DNA of 9,516 nucleotides from an uncultured Oscillibacter sp. (GTDB lineage: Bacteria > Bacillota > Clostridia > Oscillospirales > Oscillospiraceae): assembly GCA_910583695.1 (NCBI GenBank), contig CAJTZL010000079.1, forward strand, positions 1-9,516. Direction: 5' to 3'. Positions 1-5,965 of this stretch are shown here, piece by piece (position 1 is the first letter of the stretch; each line of letters starts with the position of its first letter). The notes beneath the pieces are model-generated. The model saw nothing but the letters and a program-made list of their open reading frames with translations. It was not told the origin of the DNA and did not search any database. Both the position numbers and the translations under genes were made by a program.

Positions 1-202
1 TGCCGCAGCCGGAGGGGCCGACCAGGACGATGAACTCCTTGTCCGCGATGTCCAGATTGAACTCCTGCACCGCCACGACGCCCTTGTCCGTCACCTGGAG
101 GTTGACCTTCTTCTCCGGGTCCGCCGCCTTTTTCTTGGACTTCTTCTGGTCTCCGCTGTGGGGGTAGATTTTCTTGATGCTCTTCAGGTTCAGAGTTGCC
201 AT
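1..202 (-). CDS. msmK: Carbohydrate ABC importer ATP-binding subunit (MsmK/UgpC type), N-terminal part only
   Basis: Only the first 67 codons lie in the window; the gene runs off its left edge. The ATG is at 202-200 and the protein begins MATLNLKSIKKIYP. It reaches AVQEFNLDIADKEFIVLVGPSGCG, so residues 62-67 are the first half of the Walker A loop (GPSGCG, with KST expected next). The sequence around Walker A is characteristic of the ATPase that energises CUT1 sugar importers, which would act at the inner face of the membrane with the two permeases encoded at 2492-4311. Between Tyr13 and Ala44 there is an extra, lysine-rich stretch of about 25-30 residues (roughly 15-43) that ordinary MsmK proteins lack, since they go almost directly from the first beta strand to AV-FNL. 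The ribosome binding site is weak (GTGAG about 7 nt before ATG). Linkage to this transporter is inferred from position; such ATPases often serve several importers. Confidence 0.88.
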   Translation of the reverse strand, partial: MATLNLKSIKKIYPHSGDQKKSKKKAADPEKKVNLQVTDKGVVAVQEFNLDIADKEFIVLVGPSGCG

Positions 203-337
203 AGCGTACTCACTTTGACGAAGCGGCCTCCGCCGTCTCCGCCTCGCCCCGGAAAGCGCGTTCCCGCGGGCATTACGGCAGGTCTCCACACTGCCGCACC
301 GCAAGTGAAAGCGGGGGGTTCCTCCTTTTTGTTTGGT

Positions 338-372
338 GCCGGGGGGCGATGAAAATGGAGTCGCCCTCCGGC
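338..372. repeat. 12 bp inverted repeat downstream of nagA
   Basis: The arms 338-349 and 361-372 pair over 12 positions around an 11-nt loop. The only imperfection is a G-T pair at 343/367, which is a wobble in plus-strand RNA and an A-C mismatch in minus-strand RNA. Neither side is followed by a T run, so it is not a standard intrinsic terminator. It may be an mRNA 3'-end structure or a processing site for the nagBA message. Function unknown. Confidence 0.45.
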
Positions 373-388
373 CCGTTGATTTATGGAA

Positions 389-407
389 AGGCGGAGGCCT
401 TCCGCCT
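389..407 (-). terminator. Possible weak terminator after nagA
   Basis: AGGCGGA (389-395) and TCCGCCT (401-407) form a perfect 7 bp stem with a 5-nt loop, starting 18 bp after the nagA stop. On the minus strand it is followed by TTTCCATAAAT, which is only moderately T-rich. It could attenuate transcription into msmK, but the short stem and broken T tract make this a weak call. Confidence 0.3.
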
Positions 408-424
408 GGTCCAACATTGGGAAA

Positions 425-1558
425 TCAGGCCGTGACGGCCTCGCCCTTGAAGATGATCCTGCGGATGGATAGGTCCTTTTGGTCCAGCAGAACGATGCTG
501 GCCTCCTTGCCTGCGTCCAGGGTCCCGGTCCGGTCCTCGATGCCGATGGACTGGGCGGGATTGTAGGTGCAGGCACGCACCGCGTCCGCCGCCGGGATGC
601 CGAAGGCGATGGCCTGCCGCAGACAGCCCATCAGGCTGGTGACGGAGCCCGCCAGGGTCTCCGGGTGGTGCAGGATGGTGGCCCGGTTGCCGTGGACCTC
701 GATCATCTGCCCGCCGAAGGGATATTCGCCGTCGGGCATGCCCGTGGCCCGGAGAGAGTCGGAAATGATGATCATCCGCTCCTTGCCGAAGAGGCCGAAG
801 GTGAGGCGCACCACGGAGGGGTGAATGTGGATGCCGTCGCAGATCAGCTCCGGCTTGACGGCGGGGACCTCGTAGGCCGCGCCGATAACGCCGGGGTCCC
901 GGTGAGCCAGGGGCGGCATGGCGTTGTACAGGTGGGTGGCGTGATCTGCCCCCGCCTCAAAGGCGGCCTTGGCCGTCTCGTAATCGGCCGTCGTGTGGCC
1001 CACGGAGACGTGGACCCCCAGTTCCCTGGCCGCTTGGATGAACTCAATGGAGCCGGGCTGTTCCGGGGCCACGGTCACCAGCTTGACACAGCCCTCCGCC
1101 GCCTCCTGGAGGCGCCCCAGCATGGGGCCGTCGGGGTCGTGGAGGAATGCGCCGTTCTGGGCGCCCTTTTTGGCCATGCAGAGGAAGGGTCCTTCCAGGT
1201 GCGCGCCCACCACCTCCGCGCCGCCGGAATTTTGCCTGCGGTGGGCGGCGGTGGTTTTGCAGATGGCTGTCAGCTGGTCCTCCGGCAGGGTCATGCCCGC
1301 CGGGCAGATATAGGTGACGCCCTGGGACAGCTCGTAGTCCGCAATTTTTTGCAGGCCCTCCGCCGTGGCGTCGCTGAAATCCTCGCCCACGGCGCCGTGG
1401 AAATGCACGTCCACCAGACCGGGAATCACGTAGCATCCGGAGGCGTCCAGTACGTCCCCGTCGCCGCTGACATTGGAAATGAAGGCGCCGTCGGTGCAGA
1501 CATCCCGGGCGATAAAGCCCTGTTCCAGGTCGAAGACCTGTCCGCCGGTTATCCGCAT
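425..1558 (-). CDS. nagA: N-acetylglucosamine-6-phosphate deacetylase
   Basis: The enzyme hydrolyses GlcNAc-6-phosphate to glucosamine-6-phosphate and acetate in the cytoplasm, feeding NagB. The 377-residue length matches the family (about 380). Visible amidohydrolase features in order: metal-site HFHG at 52-55, the LEGP loop with the metal ligand Glu122, GH with His188, THLYNAM with His209 and Asn212, the DGIHIH segment (241-246), and the catalytic Asp267 in IISDSLRATG. All the key residues are therefore present. The start ATG lies inside the end of nagB: nagB ends TAA at 1551-1549 while nagA starts at 1558, a 10 bp overlap that implies translational coupling. The only ribosome binding site candidate is a weak GGGG upstream, consistent with reliance on ribosomes finishing nagB. 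The gene ends 222 bp before the ATPase gene. Confidence 0.96.
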   Translation of the reverse strand: MRITGGQVFDLEQGFIARDVCTDGAFISNVSGDGDVLDASGCYVIPGLVDVHFHGAVGEDFSDATAEGLQKIADYELSQGVTYICPAGMTLPEDQLTAICKTTAAHRRQNSGGAEVVGAHLEGPFLCMAKKGAQNGAFLHDPDGPMLGRLQEAAEGCVKLVTVAPEQPGSIEFIQAARELGVHVSVGHTTADYETAKAAFEAGADHATHLYNAMPPLAHRDPGVIGAAYEVPAVKPELICDGIHIHPSVVRLTFGLFGKERMIIISDSLRATGMPDGEYPFGGQMIEVHGNRATILHHPETLAGSVTSLMGCLRQAIAFGIPAADAVRACTYNPAQSIGIEDRTGTLDAGKEASIVLLDQKDLSIRRIIFKGEAVTA

Positions 1559-2301
1559 ACGCTTACCCCGGCGGCTTTCAGCTTGCTTCCGGCGGCCTCG
1601 TCCACGACCACCACCACGTTGGGATGGAGCTGGAGGACGGAGCCGGGGCAGTGGGGCGTGATGGCCCCGCAGATGGAGTTCAGGATGGCGTCGGCCTTTT
1701 CCGCGCCGCTGGCGGCCAGGAGAACTTTCTTGGCCCCCATGATGGCCCCGATGCCCATGCTGATGGCCTGCCTGGGCACGTCGTCCCGGGTGGCGAAGAA
1801 GCGGGCGTTGGCGTCGATGGTGCTCTCCGCCAAATCCACCACGTGGGTTTCCTTGACAAAGCAGTCGCCGGGCTCGTTGAAGCCGATGTGGCCGTTCCGG
1901 CCGATGCCCAGGAGCTGGAGATCCACGTAGCCCAGGGAGCGGATATAGGCGTCATAGTCCGCGCAGAAAGCCGCGGGGTCCTTGGTCAGGCCGTCGGGGA
2001 CCCGGGTGTTCTCCGGAACGATGTCCACATGGTCGAAGAGGTTGCTCTGCATGAAGTAACGGTAGCTCTGGTCATGCGTGGGAGCCAGCCCCACGTACTC
2101 GTCCAGATTGACGGAGAGCACGTCCTTGAAGCTCAGGCAGCCCTGCTTGTGCCAGTCCACCAGATACTTGTAGGCCCCCTCCGGGGTGGAGCCGGTGGCC
2201 AGACCCAGCACGCAGGCGGGGTTGTGGGTGATTTCCGCGGCGATGATCTGCGCCATCCGGCAGCTCATGGCGTCGTAGTCCTTCTCGATAAAGATTCTCA
2301 T
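1549..2301 (-). CDS. nagB: Glucosamine-6-phosphate deaminase
   Basis: NagB converts glucosamine-6-phosphate to fructose-6-phosphate and ammonium, the step that brings amino sugar into glycolysis. The protein has 250 residues, normal for the family. It carries the phosphate loop GLATGSTP (33-40), NLDEYVGL (66-72, with Asp67), and GRNGHIGFNEPG (134-145) with His138 and Glu143. The position that is Asp141 in E. coli NagB is Asn136 here, as in Bacillus-type NagB, so this is a lineage trait and not a defect. The frame is open upstream to 2541, but the start at 2301 (MRIFIEKDYD) is the one that matches the family and it has GGAGA 9 nt ahead; the upstream stretch is not protein-like. It overlaps nagA by 10 bp and sits 190 bp after the MalG-type permease gene. 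Confidence 0.96.
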   Translation of the reverse strand: MRIFIEKDYDAMSCRMAQIIAAEITHNPACVLGLATGSTPEGAYKYLVDWHKQGCLSFKDVLSVNLDEYVGLAPTHDQSYRYFMQSNLFDHVDIVPENTRVPDGLTKDPAAFCADYDAYIRSLGYVDLQLLGIGRNGHIGFNEPGDCFVKETHVVDLAESTIDANARFFATRDDVPRQAISMGIGAIMGAKKVLLAASGAEKADAILNSICGAITPHCPGSVLQLHPNVVVVVDEAAGSKLKAAGVSVCG

Positions 2302-2491
2302 AACAGCATTTCTCCTTTCCAGATTGCAAAAAGGTGATTCAGAGGTTGCGCATGGTTTCGCCGCTCCGGTCTGGGAAAACGCCGGACGGCCGGAACGCGC
2401 GAACGTGCTTTCGTCAGGGACTCCCTTTCCGGGGCGCATCCCAGGGTTTTGCAGGGCGGAATCAAGTGCCGCTGCAAGTTCGCTGGGAAAC
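2302..2491. other. malG-nagB intergenic region, no gene seen
   Basis: This 190 bp gap lies between the permease stop and the nagB start. I see no clear terminator hairpin with a T run, no consensus promoter and no recognisable riboswitch. It includes GAAAGCACGTTC on the minus strand (2412-2401), which is nearly identical to a motif in the nagA-msmK gap. The nagB ribosome binding site, GGAAAGGAGA, is near its downstream end. Read-through from the transporter genes into nagBA is plausible but not shown. Confidence 0.5.
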
Positions 2492-3358
2492 CTACCCCTT
2501 GACGCCGCCGGAGGCGAGGCCGCTGACCAGGTTCTTCTCAATGCACATGAACAGGATGACCACAGGGATGATGGCGAAGATGGAAGCGGCGAACAGGTAC
2601 TGCCATTCGATCATATTGTACCCGTTGAAGGTATTGATACCCACCGTCAGAGGCTTGTATTCGTCGGTGGAGATGAGGCACAGGGCCACGGTGTACTCGT
2701 TCCAGGCGTTGATGAAAATGAAGATCAGCGTGGTGACGATGCCGGGGGCGGCCACGGGGAGCAGAACCTTCATCATGGACTGGATGCGGTTGCAGCCGTC
2801 GATGGTGGCGGCCTGTTCCATCTCCGCAGAAATGCCCATGAAGGTGCCCCGGAGCAGCCAGACGGTGAAGGCCTGATTGAAGGCCGCGTTGATGAAGATG
2901 AGGCCCAGGATGCTGTCCGTCAGGCCCATGGAGAGCATGACCTTGTAGATGCCGATGAGCAGCACCACCGGAGCGAACATCTGAGAGACGATGACCACGC
3001 CCAGGAAGGCGGTCTGGCCCTTGAACTTCATCCGGGCCAGGGCGTAGGCTGCCGGGATGCCGCAGAGCATGGCGATGATGGTGGACCCTCCGGCGATCAG
3101 GATGGAGTTCAGCAGGTACTGGGCCATGGGAGCCCGGCTCCAGATGTCGATGAAGTTGGACCACAAGGCCGTCACGGGGAGGATGGTCCCGTCGATGGCG
3201 AAGATTTCCGCTCGGCTCTTCAAGGCCGTGCAGAGCATGGCGAAGTAGGGATACAGGGTGATGACGCAGACGTCCAGAACGACGAAGTAGAGCAGGACCC
3301 GCAGAATCACTTTCTTCACGGAGACCGGCTTTTTCACGGTGTTGGCAGACTGGCTCAT
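2492..3358 (-). CDS. Sugar ABC transporter permease, MalG type (CUT1)
   Basis: This is one of the two membrane subunits of a CUT1 sugar importer. The 288 residues contain about six hydrophobic spans, an N-terminal helix (about 17-42), and the cytoplasmic EAA coupling loop EQAATIDG (181-188), followed by the LP at 200-201, where the ATPase docks. NAWNEY (217-222) and the C-terminal GLASGGVKG are typical of MalG-like proteins. The start ATG overlaps the stop of the upstream permease as ATGA (3358-3355), and GGAG lies 10 nt before it, so the two permeases should be made in balanced amounts. Substrate cannot be read from a permease; an amino-sugar saccharide is inferred from nagBA downstream and nahK upstream. 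Confidence 0.95.
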   Translation of the reverse strand: MSQSANTVKKPVSVKKVILRVLLYFVVLDVCVITLYPYFAMLCTALKSRAEIFAIDGTILPVTALWSNFIDIWSRAPMAQYLLNSILIAGGSTIIAMLCGIPAAYALARMKFKGQTAFLGVVIVSQMFAPVVLLIGIYKVMLSMGLTDSILGLIFINAAFNQAFTVWLLRGTFMGISAEMEQAATIDGCNRIQSMMKVLLPVAAPGIVTTLIFIFINAWNEYTVALCLISTDEYKPLTVGINTFNGYNMIEWQYLFAASIFAIIPVVILFMCIEKNLVSGLASGGVKG

Positions 3359-4311
3359 AGATCGTCGTCTCCTTTCCGCAGGGTGTAAATCATGTAGGTG
3401 CTGGCGCAGATCAAGAGGATGATGAAGCCGATGACCGAGACGGCGGCGGCCTCGCCCTGTTTGCTGTTGTAGAAGGCCAGCTTATAGAGGTATGTAACCA
3501 GGGTGTCCGTGTGGTTGGCGGGGTCGCCCTTGGTCATGGTCCAGATGATGGGGAAGGAGTTGAACACGTAGATGATGTTCAGCACCGTGGCTACCGTCAG
3601 GGAGGACTTCACCAGGGGCAGGGTGATGCTGAACAGCTTCTGCCAGTAGTTGGCCCCGTCCACGGTGGCCGCCTCGTAATAGGAGGTGTCGATGCTCTGG
3701 AGTCCGGAGAGGACGCAGAAGGTGACAAAGGGAATTGTGACGAAGATGCCGCAGGCGATCTCCCAGGCGAAGTAGGCCTCCGGCGTAGGCGTCCAGTTCA
3801 CCGCCTGCTTGAGGATGCCCAGCTTGATGAGCAGGGTGTTCAGGGTGCCGTAGTCCGTATTGATGATGAAGTTCCAGGCGCTGGCCTGGATGACCAGCGT
3901 GGTGGCCCAGGGGAAGACCACGATGGCCCGGGCGATCTTCCGGCCCCGGAATTTGTTGTTCAGCACCAGGGCCAGCATAAAGCCCAGGACGGTGGAGATG
4001 ACCACCACGGCGATGGTCCACACAATGGTGTTTTTCAGCACCAGGCTGAAAACGGGGCTCTTGAGGACCTTGGTGAAGTTTGCGAAGTTGTTGAAGCCCT
4101 TGAGTTTGCCCGCTTTGCTCACGTCGTTCATGGCGATCTGGAAGACGGAGCAGATGGGCACCAGAATGAAGACCGCCATGAGAATGACGCTGGGGGCGAT
4201 CCAGAAGTAGGGCTCCGCCTTGCGGAGCATCTTCTTGGTCCCGGAGGGGCGGGGGGGATTCTGGGCGGGAGCCGGTTTCGCCGCGGGAGCGGCGGGGGTC
4301 TTTGTACTCAC
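3355..4311 (-). CDS. Sugar ABC transporter permease, MalF type (CUT1)
   Basis: This is the partner permease of the MalG-like subunit. The 318 residues start with an Ala/Pro-rich, basic cytoplasmic tail (2-30), then about six membrane spans (around 36-58, 90-118, 126-148, 182-203, 238-258, 288-310). The EAA loop is YEAATVDGANYW (212-223), ending in LP at 231-232. The start is GTG at 4311-4309, chosen because a good ribosome binding site (GGGAGGTG) sits 5 nt upstream and no ATG precedes the conserved region until residue 28. It is separated from the binding-protein gene by 166 bp containing an intrinsic terminator, so it probably depends on read-through past that terminator. It overlaps the next permease by 4 bp. 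Confidence 0.94.
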   Translation of the reverse strand: MSTKTPAAPAAKPAPAQNPPRPSGTKKMLRKAEPYFWIAPSVILMAVFILVPICSVFQIAMNDVSKAGKLKGFNNFANFTKVLKSPVFSLVLKNTIVWTIAVVVISTVLGFMLALVLNNKFRGRKIARAIVVFPWATTLVIQASAWNFIINTDYGTLNTLLIKLGILKQAVNWTPTPEAYFAWEIACGIFVTIPFVTFCVLSGLQSIDTSYYEAATVDGANYWQKLFSITLPLVKSSLTVATVLNIIYVFNSFPIIWTMTKGDPANHTDTLVTYLYKLAFYNSKQGEAAAVSVIGFIILLICASTYMIYTLRKGDDDL

Positions 4312-4409
4312 GGGGACACCTCCCTATAGTCAATAATTACCGGGGTCTTCCGGCCGCTTTCAAAACCCGGCGGGAAACGCCGTGCTTTGAGAACGGCTGG
4401 AAGAGAAAA

Positions 4410-4440
4410 CGGGGGCCGGGCCGTGTCGGCCCGGCCCCCG
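4410..4440 (-). terminator. Intrinsic terminator between binding-protein and permease genes
   Basis: A perfect 14 bp stem (4410-4423 with 4427-4440), all G-C pairs, has a 3-nt loop. On the minus strand it is followed directly by TTTTCTCTT. It begins 37 bp after the binding-protein stop. This is a textbook Rho-independent terminator. Located inside an ABC transporter operon, it would let the binding protein be made in excess over the membrane subunits, with only some transcripts continuing. Confidence 0.88.
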
Positions 4441-4477
4441 CAGTCAATTGCTTTCGTGTCGGAACAGGAATGGGATT

Positions 4478-5779
4478 TTAGCCGGCGATTTCCGCCTGGA
4501 GATTGTCCAGCAGCTCCCGGACGTCGCCACCCAGCAGGGCCTGCTGCTCCACATTGATGATGCCGGTCTTCACATCGTCCCACTCGGACTTGGCAACGGG
4601 GTAGAATTTGCAGCTGCCCACGATGTCAACCCAGGGAGCCATGCTGGGATCTTCCTTGGCCACGATCTCGCCGCCGGCGGAGGTGGCGGGGAGGAAGCCT
4701 TCCATCAGCACCCACTCGGAGTAGCGGGCATCGTCATAGAAGTAATCGAAGAACTCGGTAATGGCGGCCAGCTTCTCCTCGGAGTGGCCGTTGTCGAAGA
4801 CCATGAAGCGGTCCATGACGCCGGCGGAGACGGAGGGATTTCCGCCGTTGGTGGGGATGGCCGCGAAGCCGTAGTTGACCTCATAGCCGCCGTCCGCCAC
4901 ATAGGTGGGGATGGAGTTGGGACCGATCATCATGGCCAGCTGGCCGGCGCCGAAGAGGTCCTGGAGGTTGTAGCGGGTCTCGTTGGCGGGGTCGGTGTTG
5001 GTCAGACCGGATTTCACCAGATCAATGGCGTATTCAATGGCCTCCACGTTTTTGTCGGAGTTCAGGGTCCAGTTTCCGTCGGCGTCGGTGAAGTCTCCGC
5101 CGTTGTTCCAGATGTAGTACGCGGCGGCGGCCTGACCTTCGTCGGTGGTCATGTCGATGCCCCAGGGATAGATGCTGGAGTCATAGGCCTTGATCTTCTC
5201 GCAGGCGGCTTTCAGCTCCTCCCAGGTGGTGGGGACTTCCACGCCGGCGGCTTCCAGAATGTCCTTGTTGTAGTACATGGCGCGGGCGGAGGCCAGATCG
5301 GGAATGGCCCACACGGTGCCGTCCACCACGGACTGGTCCAGGAAGGCGGGATACAGCTTGGCGTAGGTCTCGTCGGAAACATAATCCTCGGCGGGGAGGA
5401 GCAGGTCGTCGGCCTGATAGGCGGCGAAGAGGTCGATGTTCAGGATGTCGGGGGCGGCATTGCCGGAGATGCGGGTGTTCACCACGGTGGAGATGTCGTT
5501 CCAGGAGATGACCTCCACCACCAGATTGATGTCGTCGTGGCTTTCATTGAAGGCCTTTTCAAAGTCGGCCCACCAGGTCTTGGTGTTCTGGCCGTATTCG
5601 GCCGCGATGACATTCACGTCGATTTTGTCGCCGGAGCCGGAGTCCGCGGGAGGCGCTTCGGTCTCGGTATTGCCGGAGTCGGCGGGCGGGGGAGTGGTCT
5701 CGCCGCCCTTGTCGCCGCCGCAGGCGGCCAGGGACAGGACCATTACGAGCGTAAGTAACGTGGCAAGAAACTTTTTCAT
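4478..5779 (-). CDS. Sugar-binding lipoprotein of ABC importer (family 1 solute-binding protein)
   Basis: This is the extracellular, membrane-anchored receptor that captures the sugar and delivers it to the permease pair. The signal peptide MKKFLATLLTLVMVLSLAAC ends in the lipobox LAAC, with the lipidated cysteine at residue 20. A flexible Gly/Ser/Thr/Pro/Glu linker (about 21-48) follows, then a MalE-like binding domain. That domain includes SWNDI, GNAAPDILNID and the TWEELKAACEKIKAY segment typical of CUT1 receptors. The mature fold spans almost the entire remainder of the 433 residues. Ligand specificity is not readable; a GlcNAc- or LNB/GNB-type sugar is inferred from the neighbours. The gene has its own promoter region and is followed by a strong terminator, both pointing to high expression. 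Confidence 0.94.
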   Translation of the reverse strand: MKKFLATLLTLVMVLSLAACGGDKGGETTPPPADSGNTETEAPPADSGSGDKIDVNVIAAEYGQNTKTWWADFEKAFNESHDDINLVVEVISWNDISTVVNTRISGNAAPDILNIDLFAAYQADDLLLPAEDYVSDETYAKLYPAFLDQSVVDGTVWAIPDLASARAMYYNKDILEAAGVEVPTTWEELKAACEKIKAYDSSIYPWGIDMTTDEGQAAAAYYIWNNGGDFTDADGNWTLNSDKNVEAIEYAIDLVKSGLTNTDPANETRYNLQDLFGAGQLAMMIGPNSIPTYVADGGYEVNYGFAAIPTNGGNPSVSAGVMDRFMVFDNGHSEEKLAAITEFFDYFYDDARYSEWVLMEGFLPATSAGGEIVAKEDPSMAPWVDIVGSCKFYPVAKSEWDDVKTGIINVEQQALLGGDVRELLDNLQAEIAG

Positions 5780-5794
5780 CGTCATTCTCCTCTA
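5779..5794 (-). promoter_or_regulatory. Ribosome binding site that decides the binding-protein start
   Basis: Reading on the minus strand, AGAGGAGA is followed by ATGACGATGAAA. The first ATG (5785-5783) is only about 1 nt after GGAG, too close for initiation. The second (5779-5777) is 7 nt after it, and gives a signal peptide that begins MKKFL. I therefore place the start at 5779, two codons shorter than the longest frame. Confidence 0.75.
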
Positions 5795-5824
5795 TTACGT
5801 TTTTTCATGTGCGGAATACACATG

Positions 5825-5863
5825 TGAGGGTGCGATATGAAAAATTCACAAACGCCGCCCTCA
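5825..5863 (-). promoter_or_regulatory. Possible 5' leader stem-loop of binding-protein mRNA
   Basis: TGAGGG (minus, 5863-5858) pairs with CCCTCA (5830-5825). The stem extends inward by about four more pairs (one G-U, one bulge) around an A/T-rich loop of about 18 nt. If transcription starts 7 nt after the -10 box, near 5864, this hairpin would form at the very 5' end of the message, where such structures are known to protect mRNA from decay. Pairing is seen; the role is inferred. Confidence 0.35.
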
Positions 5864-5870
5864 TATACAT

Positions 5871-5876
5871 ATTATA
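5871..5876 (-). promoter_or_regulatory. -10 box of the binding-protein gene promoter
   Basis: TATAAT, an exact sigma-A -10 consensus, lies in the AT-rich gap about 92 bp before the binding-protein start. The hexamer 17 nt upstream is CTATTA, a poor -35, and there is no TG extension. TTTACA (5893-5888) resembles a -35 but is only 11 nt away. A good -10 without a -35 is the usual picture of an activator-dependent promoter, and an AraC-type activator gene lies immediately upstream. Start-site position is inferred. Confidence 0.55.
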
Positions 5877-5906
5877 CTTGTAGAATTTGTAAATAATAGG
5901 GGACTC

Positions 5907-5952
5907 CGTACAGTTTATAGAAAAATCGTACGAACCACGAAAGTTCGTACGA
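5907..5952. promoter_or_regulatory. Three phased GTAC boxes, candidate operator for the AraC/PocR regulator
   Basis: CGTAC-centred boxes occur with GTAC at 5908-5911, 5928-5931 and 5947-5950, centre spacing 20 and 19 bp. The two outer-upstream copies are identical 8 bp palindromes TCGTACGA (5926-5933, 5945-5952); the third, CCGTACAG, is degenerate and nearest the promoter. Relative to an assumed start near 5864 they centre at about -45, -65 and -84, all on nearly the same DNA face. AraC-family activators commonly bind repeats about two helical turns apart beside a weak -35. The assignment of the protein is inference. Confidence 0.4.
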
Positions 5953-5955
5953 TTT
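5923..5955 (-). terminator. Stem-loop terminator after the AraC/PocR regulator gene
   Basis: A perfect 13 bp inverted repeat (5923-5935 with 5943-5955, 7-nt loop) begins 10 bp after the regulator stop. On the minus strand the stem runs into TTTTTCTAT, giving an intrinsic terminator that would close the galE-nahK-regulator unit. The plus-strand side is not followed by a clear T run beyond the stem itself. Its arms contain the TCGTACGA palindromes, so the same DNA may also be a protein-binding site. Confidence 0.65.
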
Positions 5956-5965
5956 CCGTAAACGA

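Larger units (their letters stand above)
203..424. other. nagA-msmK intergenic region, no gene seen
   Basis: This is a 222 bp gap, the longest in the window. It contains two stem-loops (338-372 and 389-407), a smaller inverted repeat (CGGCAG 276-281 with CTGCCG 291-296) and a palindrome CCCGCGGG at 263-270. A purine-rich GGAGG motif on the minus strand near 321-330 has no start codon at a usable distance. I see no convincing sigma-A promoter. Whether msmK is read through from nagA or has its own promoter cannot be decided from the sequence. Confidence 0.6.

Noticed and set aside
321..330. GGAGG motif on the minus strand as a ribosome binding site for a small gene
   Set aside because: No ATG, GTG or TTG lies within 4-12 nt downstream, and no protein-like frame follows.
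479..1930. Long plus-strand open frame (483 codons) opposite nagA and nagB
   Set aside because: It mirrors the third-codon G+C bias of the real minus-strand genes, has no recognisable domain, and is full of Gly/Ala/Val/Arg. The same applies to plus-strand frames at 2324-3388, 3511-4329, 4448-5758 and 6832-8031.
2302..2491. glmS-type or other GlcN6P-sensing ribozyme/riboswitch ahead of nagB
   Set aside because: I could not find the conserved core or a consistent set of helices in this gap.
2302..2541. N-terminal extension of NagB from an upstream start
   Set aside because: The 80 extra residues lack similarity to NagB, overlap the permease end, and the start at 2301 has its own ribosome binding site and the expected family N-terminus.
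4330..4366. Promoter for the permease genes (TTGAAA with TAATTA 18 nt later)
   Set aside because: The -10 hexamer matches the consensus at only two positions, so read-through from upstream is an equally good explanation.
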